From contig NZ_JADKSO010000003.1 in NCBI RefSeq assembly GCF_015351245.1, positions 62,001 through 126,000 of the forward strand: a DNA stretch of 64,000 nt, written 5' to 3'. Both the position numbers and the translations under genes were made by a program. This document shows, in pieces, positions 53,301 through 60,624 of the stretch. The notes under the pieces were generated by a model. That model saw only the letters and a program-made list of their open reading frames with translations, had not been told where the DNA came from and did no database searches. This DNA comes from Rathayibacter sp. VKM Ac-2879. Its GTDB lineage: Bacteria > Actinomycetota > Actinomycetes > Actinomycetales > Microbacteriaceae. Position 1 is the stretch's first letter. The number at the start of each line of letters is the position of its first letter.

Positions 53301-53562
53301 GCAGCGAGGTCGCCGCCGTGCGGCTCGCCGCGAGCACGACCACGGCCTCGGGCGACCAGCCGCGCTCGAGCACCCTCTCGGCGACGAGCTCGAGGAGCGT
53401 CGTCGTCTTGCCGCTGCCGGGCGCTCCGAGCACGACGGCACTGCGCCCGTCGTCCAGCTCGAGCACGGCCCGCTGCGAGTCGTCGAGCGCCGCCCCCGCG
53501 GGGTCGCCCGCGCCCGCCGCCAGCGGGGCGGAGGAGGCGAGATCGAGCTGGGGAGTGGTCAC
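50320..53562 (-). CDS. adnA: AdnA-like helicase-nuclease
   Basis: 1080 aa. Walker A GAPGSGKT (46-53) is intact, but motif II reads LVVVDDLQEAS (DD in place of DE), as expected for the weaker AdnA motor. The C-terminal nuclease carries RGSIDRVERS and TIVDLKTGR (D933, K935) followed by QLGSYQLAVASG. It forms the heterodimer with AdnB encoded next. GTG 53562 has a TAGCGT -10 box 6 nt upstream, so the mRNA is probably leaderless. Confidence 0.9.
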   Translation of the reverse strand: MTTPQLDLASSAPLAAGAGDPAGAALDDSQRAVLELDDGRSAVVLGAPGSGKTTTLLELVAERVLERGWSPEAVVVLAASRTAATSLRDTLALRIDVPTRGPLARTATSLAFEAVASSAALSGLARPTLLTGGEQDAILSELIEGHLEDGTGPRWPEAFTPEVLRLRTFRTELRELGMRATEHGLDGAALRALGVDAGRGEWCAAAELLDELREVVEWTEPDSGTRLDAAEFAAFAAEAIRSGQGGEGINALRLVVVDDLQEASESTLVLLRALAERGVAVVAFGDPDVATSAYRGAAPDTLGRFAASIGLRDVETFVLARVHRHGQALRSLVSRATERIGAAAAGRQRLAEAASDPAEAPVPVLVLHAPTAAREAATIARLLRERRLRDGVPWRRMAVVVRSGAAVQPLVKALAVSEVPTRSVLAGRALRDDHAARALLVLVGVAVGELPLDAGLAAELLLGPFGGVDRLGLRRLRLALRAEELAAGGIRASDPLLVEALAGPGRFATIDSAPARHAERLAATIDRVRRLHAEKASVEELLWSAWESSRVASSWRELALGTGLTAAEANRNLDGTVALFSAARRFVERAQGRSAPLFVREMLDAEVPEDTLAPRSAEEAVLIGTPSSVVGLEFDVVVLARLQDGVWPNLRQRGSLLDPDGLLRHARGEGGLVLDARKATLDDEVRMFALAVSRARRQVVLSAVAGEDETPSLLFRLAPSEAPRVDPVSSSPLTLRGAVGVLRRTATTPGAAEAPLAIRALRALSIAEVPGADPSSWHGLLEPSTTRALVDLDDPERPVPVSPSRLEAFERSPLDWFVDTVSGSTTSTSMGVGTLVHWVLENAVDSDSDVLWAALESRWPELVFESPWLGERQKRATRLLIEGLGAYLADFERGGGEVLGREQQFEIDVPPARVRGSIDRVERSVDDAVTIVDLKTGRSIPRQADIAEHAQLGSYQLAVASGAIDAADPAASGGAKLLFVASGVRGRPYREVVQPRMGEEELERLRERVRAAARGMAAAGFSGLLDAAPFSPGDALRYRLHAVPEVSGDGLLAIDEAEDEARPGERTDAGDERPVREDSR

Positions 53563-53568
53563 GCGACC

Positions 53569-53574
53569 ACGCTA
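53569..53574 (-). promoter_or_regulatory. -10 box for leaderless adnA-adnB operon
   Basis: TAGCGT on the minus strand with 6 nt (GGTCGC) before GTG 53562. Confidence 0.5.
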
Positions 53575-53711
53575 ACGAACACCACCGACATCGCTCCGAG
53601 AGCCGCCGACGCCCCGCCAGGCGCACGCTCCGCTCACCGCGAAACCGGCGTCGGCGGCGCCAGCGCGTCCCGTATCCTACGAGTCACGTCCCCTCCCGAA
53701 AGGCACTACTG

Positions 53712-53936
53712 GTGGAAATCCGTATTGGAATGGTCAACACCCCGCGCGAACTCAATTTCGAGTCGTCGATGTCCGTGACCGAGGTCGAGAAGACGGTCAC
53801 CACCGCCCTCGAGGCCGGCACCAAGGTCCTCCGCCTCCGCGACGAGAAGGGCAAGATCTACATCATCCCGACCGACACCATCGCGTTCGTCGAGGTCGGC
53901 TCCGAGGAGTCGCGCCGCGTCGGGTTCGTCGCCTAG
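53712..53936 (+). CDS. DUF3107 small protein
   Basis: 74 aa beginning VEIRIGMVNTPRELNFES and ending ESRRVGFVA, the length and both ends typical of the DUF3107 family of actinobacteria (predicted beta-rich, possibly ATP-binding; function unknown). GTG 53712 is chosen; GAAAGG lies ~9 nt upstream, and a TATCCT -10 candidate is at 53673-53678. It diverges from adnA. The larger open frame upstream has no similarity. Confidence 0.9.
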   Translation: MEIRIGMVNTPRELNFESSMSVTEVEKTVTTALEAGTKVLRLRDEKGKIYIIPTDTIAFVEVGSEESRRVGFVA

Positions 53937-53952
53937 CCTCGCGGATCGCGCC

Positions 53953-54255
53953 GTGGAACTCCTCTTCATCACCCTCTTCGGAGTGCTGATCGGCCTGGCC
54001 GCCCGCTACACGCTCCCGCACCGCGCCCTCCACGGCTCCGCGCTCGTCCCCGCCCTGGGGGGCTTGGTCGCGGCGGTCGTGTGGGTTGCGCTGACCTGGG
54101 CCGGACTGCGCTGGGACGACGGTCTGATCTGGGCGACCACCCTCATCGTGGTCGCCGTCGCCGTCGTCATCGCCGACGTCGGGCTCGGCCGGGCGCGCGC
54201 GCGCCGCGACGACGCCTCCCTCCAGGCGATGCTCTCGGGCCGCGTCGCGCCGTAG
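53953..54255 (+). CDS. Small three-helix membrane protein
   Basis: 100 aa from GTG 53953. Hydrophobic segments MELLFITLFGVLIGLAA, ALVPALGGLVAAVVWVALTW and LIWATTLIVVAVAVVIADVG, then a basic tail. No family assigned with confidence. It starts 16 nt after DUF3107, so the two are probably co-transcribed, and is followed by a strong terminator. Confidence 0.7.
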   Translation: MELLFITLFGVLIGLAARYTLPHRALHGSALVPALGGLVAAVVWVALTWAGLRWDDGLIWATTLIVVAVAVVIADVGLGRARARRDDASLQAMLSGRVAP

Positions 54256-54276
54256 GCCCCGGGCCGTCGCTCCTCT

Positions 54277-54311
54277 GATGCCCGCCCCCGTTCCGCGCGG
54301 GGTCGGGCATC
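54277..54311 (+). terminator. Hairpin terminator after DUF3107/membrane-protein pair
   Basis: GATGCCCG / CGGGCATC outer stem (54277-54284, 54304-54311) and CCCCG / CGGGG inner stem with one mismatch and a 7-nt loop. Confidence 0.65.
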
Positions 54312-54435
54312 GTCGTCTGTAGGCTGCCGTTCGCGCCACGAGCGCCAGTGCTACGCGCCACCTGGCCGTCGCGCACCACCTCCGGTCCCCCTTTGTCGGC
54401 AGTCCGCGGCATGCTCCCAGGAGAAGGGAGCGAAC

Positions 54436-57400
54436 ATGCTCGTCTCGCTGGGCCGCTGGATCACCGCGTCACGCCGAGCGGTGCTGCTCGCCACGACCGC
54501 GGGGCTTGCCACAAGCGTCGCGGGCCGGCTCCTCCGTGCGGGCGCCTTGCGCGAGACCGGCGCGCAACCGCACTCGTCCCCCGACGCACCGATCACCCGG
54601 ATCGTCCCGGTCCGCACCGGCACCCGCTCCCTCACGGGAGCGCGGCTCCCACAGTCCGTCGCTCTCTACACGCCGCTCTGGTCCGACGCCGATGCCGTCT
54701 ACATCGCCGATTCGATCCCCGAACAACAGTGGTGGACCGTGGCCGGCCGACACCCCCGTGCGCGCTTCGGGGTGTGGCGCCTCCCGAAGAACGGAGCGAC
54801 CCCGAGCTTCACCGAGGTCGACTCGGGCGCCGGGGGGTGGGAGTTCGACGAGAGCAACGCCGGGCATCGCGGAGCAGGCGTGACCGTCACCGACTCCGGC
54901 CGTGTGCTCGTCCAGCCCCCGCTGCACAAGCTCCAGTCCCCGGGCACGGCGGGGTGGAGCAATGCCCCTCTGGCCGTCTCGGTCTCCCGCGATCCCCACG
55001 ACATCTCGGCGTTCTCGCCCCTCCCCGCACCGGCTGGCGCGCGCATGGGCGTCTCGTACTCGCGTTTCTTCCGCGACCCCTACGGGAAGACGAGCTATCT
55101 CCTCCTCCGAGGCTCCGACTACCAGGCCCTTCTCTTCACCTGGGACGACGAGCGCCAGCTGTTCCGCCCCCTCCACCGCGAGGACACCCGGTACGACCCG
55201 TCCCAGCCCGACGGGTACGGCGTCAGGGACGGACTCAACGTCCACCCGCCGACCGGTCTACGGACGGGCGCCTACGGACATGAGCTCGCCTTCTCGCGAG
55301 CGGCGGGCGCGTCGACGACGACGCTGTGGTGCGCGGCGGAGTTCCGCGTCAATTCCGGGAGCGAGCAGTCCGGCTTTCCGCGCCGCGACATCGGGCTCGC
55401 CCGTAGCGACGACGGAGGCCGCACCTGGCGGCACCCTCGCTCAGGCGTGGCCGCCGCCCAGCTGTTCACGCCCGGCCTCGTGGGCCCCGCAGAGTCGAAC
55501 ATCCTGATCGTCTTCGAGGGACCCGTGGTCACCGCAGGCATGACCGATGACGCCCGGCACGACAGCGTGGGCGCGCGGGTCGCCGTCACCGCAGGCGGTC
55601 GGGTCGTGGTCGTCGCCGCCTGGGCTCGCCGCCCCGCCGGAGAGCAGGACGCGGGACTCGCCGCAGGAACACCGATCGCGGCCGACTACCGCTCGCTCTG
55701 GGCCGCTGTCTGGGACCCGGCCACGTCGACGCTCGAGCGCACCTGCCTGTACCACCCGGGCTCGCGCCGCGCCGACGGGAGCTGGGGGTCCACGCACCAC
55801 ACCGGCCTCCCCACGCTGGCGTCCTCGCTGAGCGGGACCGTCGTCGTGGTCGCCTCCACCCACGACGACCACGATCACGCGGCCGGGCGTGAGAACTGGG
55901 ACCTGATCTCGGAGGACGGCAAGCCCACCTCCTTCGAGACGGAGGCACGCCTGCACGTCTATTCGACCACCGACGGCAGCTCGTGGACGGACTCGCCCGT
56001 CTCGAGCCCTCTCGGATCGAGCGCCGTCAGCACGGGCGTGAGCGGCGCCTACGTCGACCCGCAGTGCCTCGACCTGGACGGCCTGCTCCGCGTGTACCCG
56101 GTGTTCCCCCGCGAGCCGACACGAGCCGAGCTCTGGGAGCTACCCGTCCCCGGTCGCAGCCTCACCCCCCTCTCCCGGCGCCTGGACCGACCGACCCTCG
56201 TCGCTCGCCCCTTGGCGGACGGCATCGCCGTCACATGGGCTCCGCCACCCTCGGACGCGGGCTCCGCGATCACGCAGTACGTCGTCCACTCCGCCGACGG
56301 AACCCGGGCGAACAGCGCCTCCCCCGCCCTCACCGCAACCGGAGCGGCCGGACGCGGCATCGCCGATCGGACCGCAGCTCCGGGAGTGCAGCGCTCCTAT
56401 GTCGTGTTCGCCCGCACCTCGGCGGGAGCCTCGCTCGCCTCCGCGACGGCGACGGCGACGAGCGGCGCCGTCCGCGAGGTCGCGCCCCCGAGCGGACCGC
56501 CCACGTTCTGGTACCGCGCAAGCGACCTCCCGCTCGTGGAGGGCGCGCGCATCGCGTCGGCACCGCCCGCAACCGGGGCGGTCTCTCCCGTGCCCGCCGT
56601 ACAACCAGACAGTGCCCGACAGCCCCGATTCCTCTCCGACGGACCGGGCGGCCTGCCCGCGATCCGCTTCGACCGCGGGGAGCAGAGCCGCCTGTTGCTG
56701 CCGAGCCCTCCACGTTTCAGCGGAGTCTCGACCGTGCTGCTCGTGGCCCGCGTGCGCGACCACGACTGGTCGCACCTCCTCGCGGCTGCCGACGCCGACG
56801 GGGTTCTCGTGCCCCGGGCGCCCTTCTCGCGGACGTGCCACAGCGCGCACGAGACACGCTCGGCAGGGGCGGACACAGACGGCACACAGGGCCTCGCCGT
56901 CGCCGACGCAAGTCGCGAGATCGTGCACCGGGTCGAGAGCGCGGCCGGGGTGGGCGCCTGGAAGGTGTACGTGTCGCAGTGGCGGGTCGATCCGTGGTCG
57001 AAGCTGCGGGTCAGCGGGCAGATCAATCGCTGCGGGAGCTCCCAGATCGAGCTGCCGGCGACCGATGCCGCCGTGCTGACCGCGGCCGACGAGCCCGCCT
57101 CCGCACAGACGTGCATAGGGAGCGTGACGGCGCGCTCGGGAGACGTCTTGACGAGCTCGGCCGACATCGCCGAGATCCTGCGCTTCGACGGCCCGATGAC
57201 GCGGGCGCGCCTGCAGGACTGGGTGCTCTACCTCCTCGCCCGGCACCGGCTGCCCTCGAGCAACGTCGTCGAGTCGGAGTTGCGGCGACGCTGGGACCGC
57301 GGCACGCCTCCGGACTGCATCGACGTCGTCCGCACGGAGGCCGCGATGGTCGCCGGCTCGACCGCGGGGGCGCTCCCCCACGACTCCTGCTCACGGCTGC

Positions 57401-57447
57401 TGCCGACGGGCACGTACCAGCCCTCGGAGGGAACGACCCGCGCCTAG
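54436..57447 (+). CDS. Exported BNR/sialidase-like repeat protein with FN3 and C-terminal lectin-like domain
   Basis: 1003 aa. The N-terminus has a twin-arginine pattern (ASRRAVLLATTAGLATSVAG), so Tat export is likely. Residues ~60-575 look like a BNR_4-type beta-propeller (FSEWR-like turns such as ARSDDGGRTWRHP and YSTTDGSSWTDSP; STHDDHDHA is His/Asp-rich). One FN3 domain (about 583-682: ITQYVVHSADG) follows. The last ~300 residues, starting PPTFWYRASDL, resemble a LamG/concanavalin-like module with cysteines. Probably a carbohydrate-binding or -cleaving surface protein. No catalytic assignment is possible. GAAGGGAG precedes the ATG. Confidence 0.65.
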   Translation: MLVSLGRWITASRRAVLLATTAGLATSVAGRLLRAGALRETGAQPHSSPDAPITRIVPVRTGTRSLTGARLPQSVALYTPLWSDADAVYIADSIPEQQWWTVAGRHPRARFGVWRLPKNGATPSFTEVDSGAGGWEFDESNAGHRGAGVTVTDSGRVLVQPPLHKLQSPGTAGWSNAPLAVSVSRDPHDISAFSPLPAPAGARMGVSYSRFFRDPYGKTSYLLLRGSDYQALLFTWDDERQLFRPLHREDTRYDPSQPDGYGVRDGLNVHPPTGLRTGAYGHELAFSRAAGASTTTLWCAAEFRVNSGSEQSGFPRRDIGLARSDDGGRTWRHPRSGVAAAQLFTPGLVGPAESNILIVFEGPVVTAGMTDDARHDSVGARVAVTAGGRVVVVAAWARRPAGEQDAGLAAGTPIAADYRSLWAAVWDPATSTLERTCLYHPGSRRADGSWGSTHHTGLPTLASSLSGTVVVVASTHDDHDHAAGRENWDLISEDGKPTSFETEARLHVYSTTDGSSWTDSPVSSPLGSSAVSTGVSGAYVDPQCLDLDGLLRVYPVFPREPTRAELWELPVPGRSLTPLSRRLDRPTLVARPLADGIAVTWAPPPSDAGSAITQYVVHSADGTRANSASPALTATGAAGRGIADRTAAPGVQRSYVVFARTSAGASLASATATATSGAVREVAPPSGPPTFWYRASDLPLVEGARIASAPPATGAVSPVPAVQPDSARQPRFLSDGPGGLPAIRFDRGEQSRLLLPSPPRFSGVSTVLLVARVRDHDWSHLLAAADADGVLVPRAPFSRTCHSAHETRSAGADTDGTQGLAVADASREIVHRVESAAGVGAWKVYVSQWRVDPWSKLRVSGQINRCGSSQIELPATDAAVLTAADEPASAQTCIGSVTARSGDVLTSSADIAEILRFDGPMTRARLQDWVLYLLARHRLPSSNVVESELRRRWDRGTPPDCIDVVRTEAAMVAGSTAGALPHDSCSRLLPTGTYQPSEGTTRA

Positions 57448-58163
57448 GCCGTCAGGCCGAGGGCGTCCATCCGGCGCGTGTGCGAGGCGATCAGCTCGGT
57501 GAAGACGGGCTCTATCCGCGATTCGTCCGAGTCGTGGTTGCCCGAGCCCAGGAGCGCCGAACGTGCGACGAGGAGCGTGTCGCCGACGAGCCGCCTCCCC
57601 CATACTGCGAGCCGAGAGCCGAGGCGCTCGTCGGCGGCGATCTCGCGGCGGAGGATCGCGATGACGCCGTCCACCCCGGTGTCGGCTCCGAGGGTCGATG
57701 CGATCCGAGGTCCCACGTCGCTCGGGAGTCCGCCGGTGAGACGGATGAAGAAGTCGTCGAGCAGCCCGGCGGTGATGTGGGCGGAGAGGAGCGTCTCCTG
57801 GAGGTCGGCGCCGCGGGTGAGGCGCTTGAAGGTGTCGATCGCGGGACGGAACGGCGTCATCGCCTCCCCCGGATCGACCTCGCGACGACGGAGCTCTGCG
57901 ACCACCGCGTGATGCTTCGCGAGGGCCGTGCCCGCGGCGGTCGAGATCGCCTCCTTATCGGCCAGGTCGTCGGTCTCGGCCACAGCCCGCGCCAGGACTT
58001 CGAAGACGGCGAGCTGGAGATAGGCGACCTGTCCGAGGTAGGGCAGCACCTCGGGGGTGAGATCGGCGAGGTCGACGCGATCGCGCTTGGCGGAGGATTC
58101 GCCCCGCGGAGTCAGGCGGGGAACGTCGAGGAGGGGGCGTCGACGTCGGAACCAGGCTGGCAT
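57444..58163 (-). CDS. Ferritin-like fold protein
   Basis: 239 aa. After a basic N-terminus come helices YLQLAVFEVLARAVAETDDLA and KEAISTAAGTALAKHHAVVAELRRRE, with Glu and His spacing like the metal helices of ferritin-like proteins. The family is common next to DEAD-box helicase genes in actinobacteria. Metal binding and function are inferred. ATG 58163 has GAAGAA just upstream. Its TAG shares the palindrome CTAG with the stop of the convergent BNR gene. Confidence 0.7.
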   Translation of the reverse strand: MPAWFRRRRPLLDVPRLTPRGESSAKRDRVDLADLTPEVLPYLGQVAYLQLAVFEVLARAVAETDDLADKEAISTAAGTALAKHHAVVAELRRREVDPGEAMTPFRPAIDTFKRLTRGADLQETLLSAHITAGLLDDFFIRLTGGLPSDVGPRIASTLGADTGVDGVIAILRREIAADERLGSRLAVWGRRLVGDTLLVARSALLGSGNHDSDESRIEPVFTELIASHTRRMDALGLTA

Positions 58164-58221
58164 TTCTTCAGCATAGGGCGCTGGCTCGCACCGGTTCCGG
58201 GGCCGGGGAGGCGGAGGACGG

Positions 58222-58227
58222 TAGACT
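58222..58227 (+). promoter_or_regulatory. -10 box of the DEAD-box helicase transcript
   Basis: TAGACT. The predicted mRNA starts about 58234, giving an ~85-nt leader before the helicase GTG and placing an ATG of a short upstream frame exactly 7 nt after the box. Confidence 0.45.
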
Positions 58228-58234
58228 CGCCGGG

Positions 58235-58258
58235 ATGTCACCGGCGCTGGATCGGTGA
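58235..58258 (+). CDS. Seven-codon upstream ORF in the DEAD-box helicase leader
   Basis: ATG TCA CCG GCG CTG GAT CGG TGA, encoding MSPALDR. It begins 7 nt after the TAGACT -10 box, so it would be the first, leaderless frame of the mRNA. It ends 60 nt before the helicase GTG. Translation here could regulate the helicase; this is inference, and chance occurrence is possible. Confidence 0.3.
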   Translation: MSPALDR

Positions 58259-58318
58259 CGCTGCGCCCGGAGCCGTACAGGGGCGTAGACCGCACACCAC
58301 GACAGGCGCACCACTCCC

Positions 58319-59713
58319 GTGACTTTCTCCGATCTGAACATCGACGACGACATCGTCGCCGCACTCGCCGCCAAGGGCATCCTCGAGCCGTTCCCCATCC
58401 AGGAGCAGACCATCCCCCTGGCCCTGCAGAAGCAGGACATCATCGGTCAGGCCAAGACCGGCACCGGCAAGACCTTCGGCTTCGGTCTCCCGCTCATCCA
58501 GGCTCTCGGCTCCGATCCGGCGCCCGGCGTCAAGGCGCTCATCGTCGTGCCGACCCGCGAGCTCGCGGTGCAGGTCACCGAGGACATCGAGCTCGCCGCG
58601 TCCAACCGGCCGACGAAGATCGTGTCGATCTACGGCGGCAAGGCGTACGAGGGCCAGATCGAGCAGCTCAAGGCCGGCGCGCAGATCGTCGTCGGCACTC
58701 CCGGGCGCCTGCTCGACCTCGCCGGGCAGCGCCTCCTCTCGCTCGCCGACGTGCAGGTGATGGTGCTCGACGAGGCCGACAAGATGCTCGACCTCGGCTT
58801 CCTCTCGGACATCGAGAAGCTGTTCGCGCAGACCCCTGCGACTCGCCACACCATGCTGTTCTCGGCCACGATGCCGGGCGCGATCGTCGCCCTGGCGCGC
58901 CGCTTCATGAACAAGCCCATCCACATCCGCGCGACCGACCCCGACGAGGGCATCACGCAGGCCAACATCAAACACATCGTCTACCGGGCGCACTCGCTCG
59001 ACAAGGACGAGGTCATCGCGCGCATCCTCCAGGCCGAGGGCCGCGGCAAGACCGTCATCTTCACGCGCACCAAGCGCGCCGCCGCCCGCATCGTCGAGGA
59101 GCTGAACGACCGTGGCTTCAACGCGGCGGCCGTGCACGGCGATCTCAATCAGGAGCAGCGCGAGCGCGCGATGGCCGCTTTCAAGGCGGGGAAGAAGGAC
59201 ATCCTGATCGCGACCGACGTCGCGGCCCGCGGCATCGACGTCAACGACGTCACCCACGTCATCAACCACACCATCCCGGACGACGACCAGACCTACCTGC
59301 ACCGCGTGGGCCGCACCGGCCGCGCCGGCAAGACCGGCATCGCGGTGACCTTCGTCGACTGGGAGGACCTGCACAAGTGGGCCCTCATCAACCGCGCCCT
59401 CGAGTTCGGCCAGCCGGAGCCGGTCGAGACGTACTCCTCGTCGCCGCACCTCTACGCCGACCTCGACATCCCCGCGGGCACGAAGGGCCGGCTCAAGCCG
59501 ACCCCCATCCCGGCAGAGGCGAAGGCCGACGCGCGCCCCGAGCGCAGCACCCGCCAGCGTGAGCCGCGCCGCAGGACGCGCAGCGACTCCGACCTGGAGC
59601 AGACCGGCCCCGCTCCTTCGAGCGAGAGCAAGGAACACCACGACGGCAACAGCGAGCCGCGCCGCCGCACCCGCTCGCGGCGCCGCGCCCCCCGCCCCGA
59701 CACGCAGGTCTGA
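58319..59713 (+). CDS. DEAD-box ATP-dependent RNA helicase
   Basis: 464 aa from GTG 58319. Q-motif segment FPIQEQTIPLAL, Walker A AKTGTGKT (45-52), PTRELAVQ, GTPGRLLDL, the DEAD box itself near residue 151, SATMPG, and the second-domain motifs VIFTRTKR, ATDVAARGIDV and HRVGRTGRAG are all present. The C-terminal ~80 residues are Arg/Pro/Ser-rich, an RNA-binding tail like those of CsdA/RhlE-type helicases. It probably acts in ribosome assembly and mRNA turnover, often cold-induced. It is preceded by an ~85-nt leader with a short upstream frame. Confidence 0.93.
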   Translation: MTFSDLNIDDDIVAALAAKGILEPFPIQEQTIPLALQKQDIIGQAKTGTGKTFGFGLPLIQALGSDPAPGVKALIVVPTRELAVQVTEDIELAASNRPTKIVSIYGGKAYEGQIEQLKAGAQIVVGTPGRLLDLAGQRLLSLADVQVMVLDEADKMLDLGFLSDIEKLFAQTPATRHTMLFSATMPGAIVALARRFMNKPIHIRATDPDEGITQANIKHIVYRAHSLDKDEVIARILQAEGRGKTVIFTRTKRAAARIVEELNDRGFNAAAVHGDLNQEQRERAMAAFKAGKKDILIATDVAARGIDVNDVTHVINHTIPDDDQTYLHRVGRTGRAGKTGIAVTFVDWEDLHKWALINRALEFGQPEPVETYSSSPHLYADLDIPAGTKGRLKPTPIPAEAKADARPERSTRQREPRRRTRSDSDLEQTGPAPSSESKEHHDGNSEPRRRTRSRRRAPRPDTQV

Positions 59714-59719
59714 GCCGGA

Positions 59720-60556
59720 TCAGCGGGCGGAGGCGCGGATGGCGTCGACGGTCGCGCGGGATGTCGTGTTCTCACCGAGGCGGTTCGGCTTGCCCGTGCC
59801 GTGGTAGTCGCTCGAGCCCGTGGTGACGAGCGAGTGACGGGCGGCCAGCTCGCGCAGCCGGCGCTTGCCGTCGGCGGTGTTCTCGCGATGCTCCACCTCG
59901 AGGCCGAAGAGGCCCGCGTCCACGAGGTCGGGGAGGATCGACTCCACGGCGATGCCGCGCGAACTCGCCGCGGGGTGCGCGATCACCGGCACGCCTCCCG
60001 CGGCCCGCACGAGGCGGACGGCCTCGACAGGGTGCGGCGCGTAGTGCGGGCGGTAGTAGCCCCCGCGCCAGTGGAGAATCCCCGCGAAGGCCGCCGAGCG
60101 ATCGCTCGCCAGGCCCCGCGCCACGAGGGCATCCGCGATGTGCGGCCGGCCGATGGTCGTCCCTGACGTCGTCTGCGCGAGCACGTCGTCCCAGCTCAGC
60201 TCGTAGTCGACGGCGATGGCCGAGACGATGGCCTCCGCCCTCCGGGCACGTTCCGAGCGGATCCGCGCGGTCTCTGCGACGAGTCCGGGATCGTCCGGGT
60301 CGACCAGGTAGGCGAGCACGTGCACGCTCGCCCAGCCCATCCGCGACGAAAGCTCCATGCCGGGGAGCAGCTCGATCCCCGCCTCCTCCGCGGCGGCGAG
60401 GGCGGTGCTCCAGCCTCCGGTCGAGTCGTGGTCGGTGAGGGCTACCCCCGCGAGCCCCGCTGCCGCCGCGGCGTGCACCAGGACCTCGGGGGCTTCGGTG
60501 CCGTCGGAGACGACGGAGTGGGTGTGGAGGTCGTACCGGCCTCCCGCGACATGCAT
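59720..60556 (-). CDS. PHP-domain phosphoesterase (TrpH/YciV-like)
   Basis: 278 aa. Metal-binding motifs of the PHP fold are in order: YDLHTHSVVSDG, LTDHDSTGGW, E of PGMELSS, IAHPAAS and SSDYHGTGKPN. Close family members hydrolyse 3',5'-nucleoside bisphosphates or trim 5' ends of RNA. The ATG at 60556 follows a TACTAT box by 7 nt (leaderless). It diverges from the EEP gene and converges on the DEAD-box gene with a 6-nt gap. Confidence 0.9.
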   Translation of the reverse strand: MHVAGGRYDLHTHSVVSDGTEAPEVLVHAAAAAGLAGVALTDHDSTGGWSTALAAAEEAGIELLPGMELSSRMGWASVHVLAYLVDPDDPGLVAETARIRSERARRAEAIVSAIAVDYELSWDDVLAQTTSGTTIGRPHIADALVARGLASDRSAAFAGILHWRGGYYRPHYAPHPVEAVRLVRAAGGVPVIAHPAASSRGIAVESILPDLVDAGLFGLEVEHRENTADGKRRLRELAARHSLVTTGSSDYHGTGKPNRLGENTTSRATVDAIRASAR

Positions 60557-60563
60557 GCACTCG

Positions 60564-60569
60564 ATAGTA
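60564..60569 (-). promoter_or_regulatory. -10 box for leaderless PHP gene
   Basis: TACTAT on the minus strand with 7 nt before ATG 60556. Part of a 68-nt divergent promoter region. Confidence 0.55.
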
Positions 60570-60610
60570 GCGGCGTGTTCCCGGCAGGCGCGGAGACGCC
60601 TCCCATGCCC

Positions 60611-60616
60611 TAACCT
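60611..60616 (+). promoter_or_regulatory. -10 box for near-leaderless EEP gene
   Basis: TAACCT with 8 nt (GGGCCGAG) before ATG 60625. Confidence 0.5.
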
Positions 60617-60624
60617 GGGCCGAG

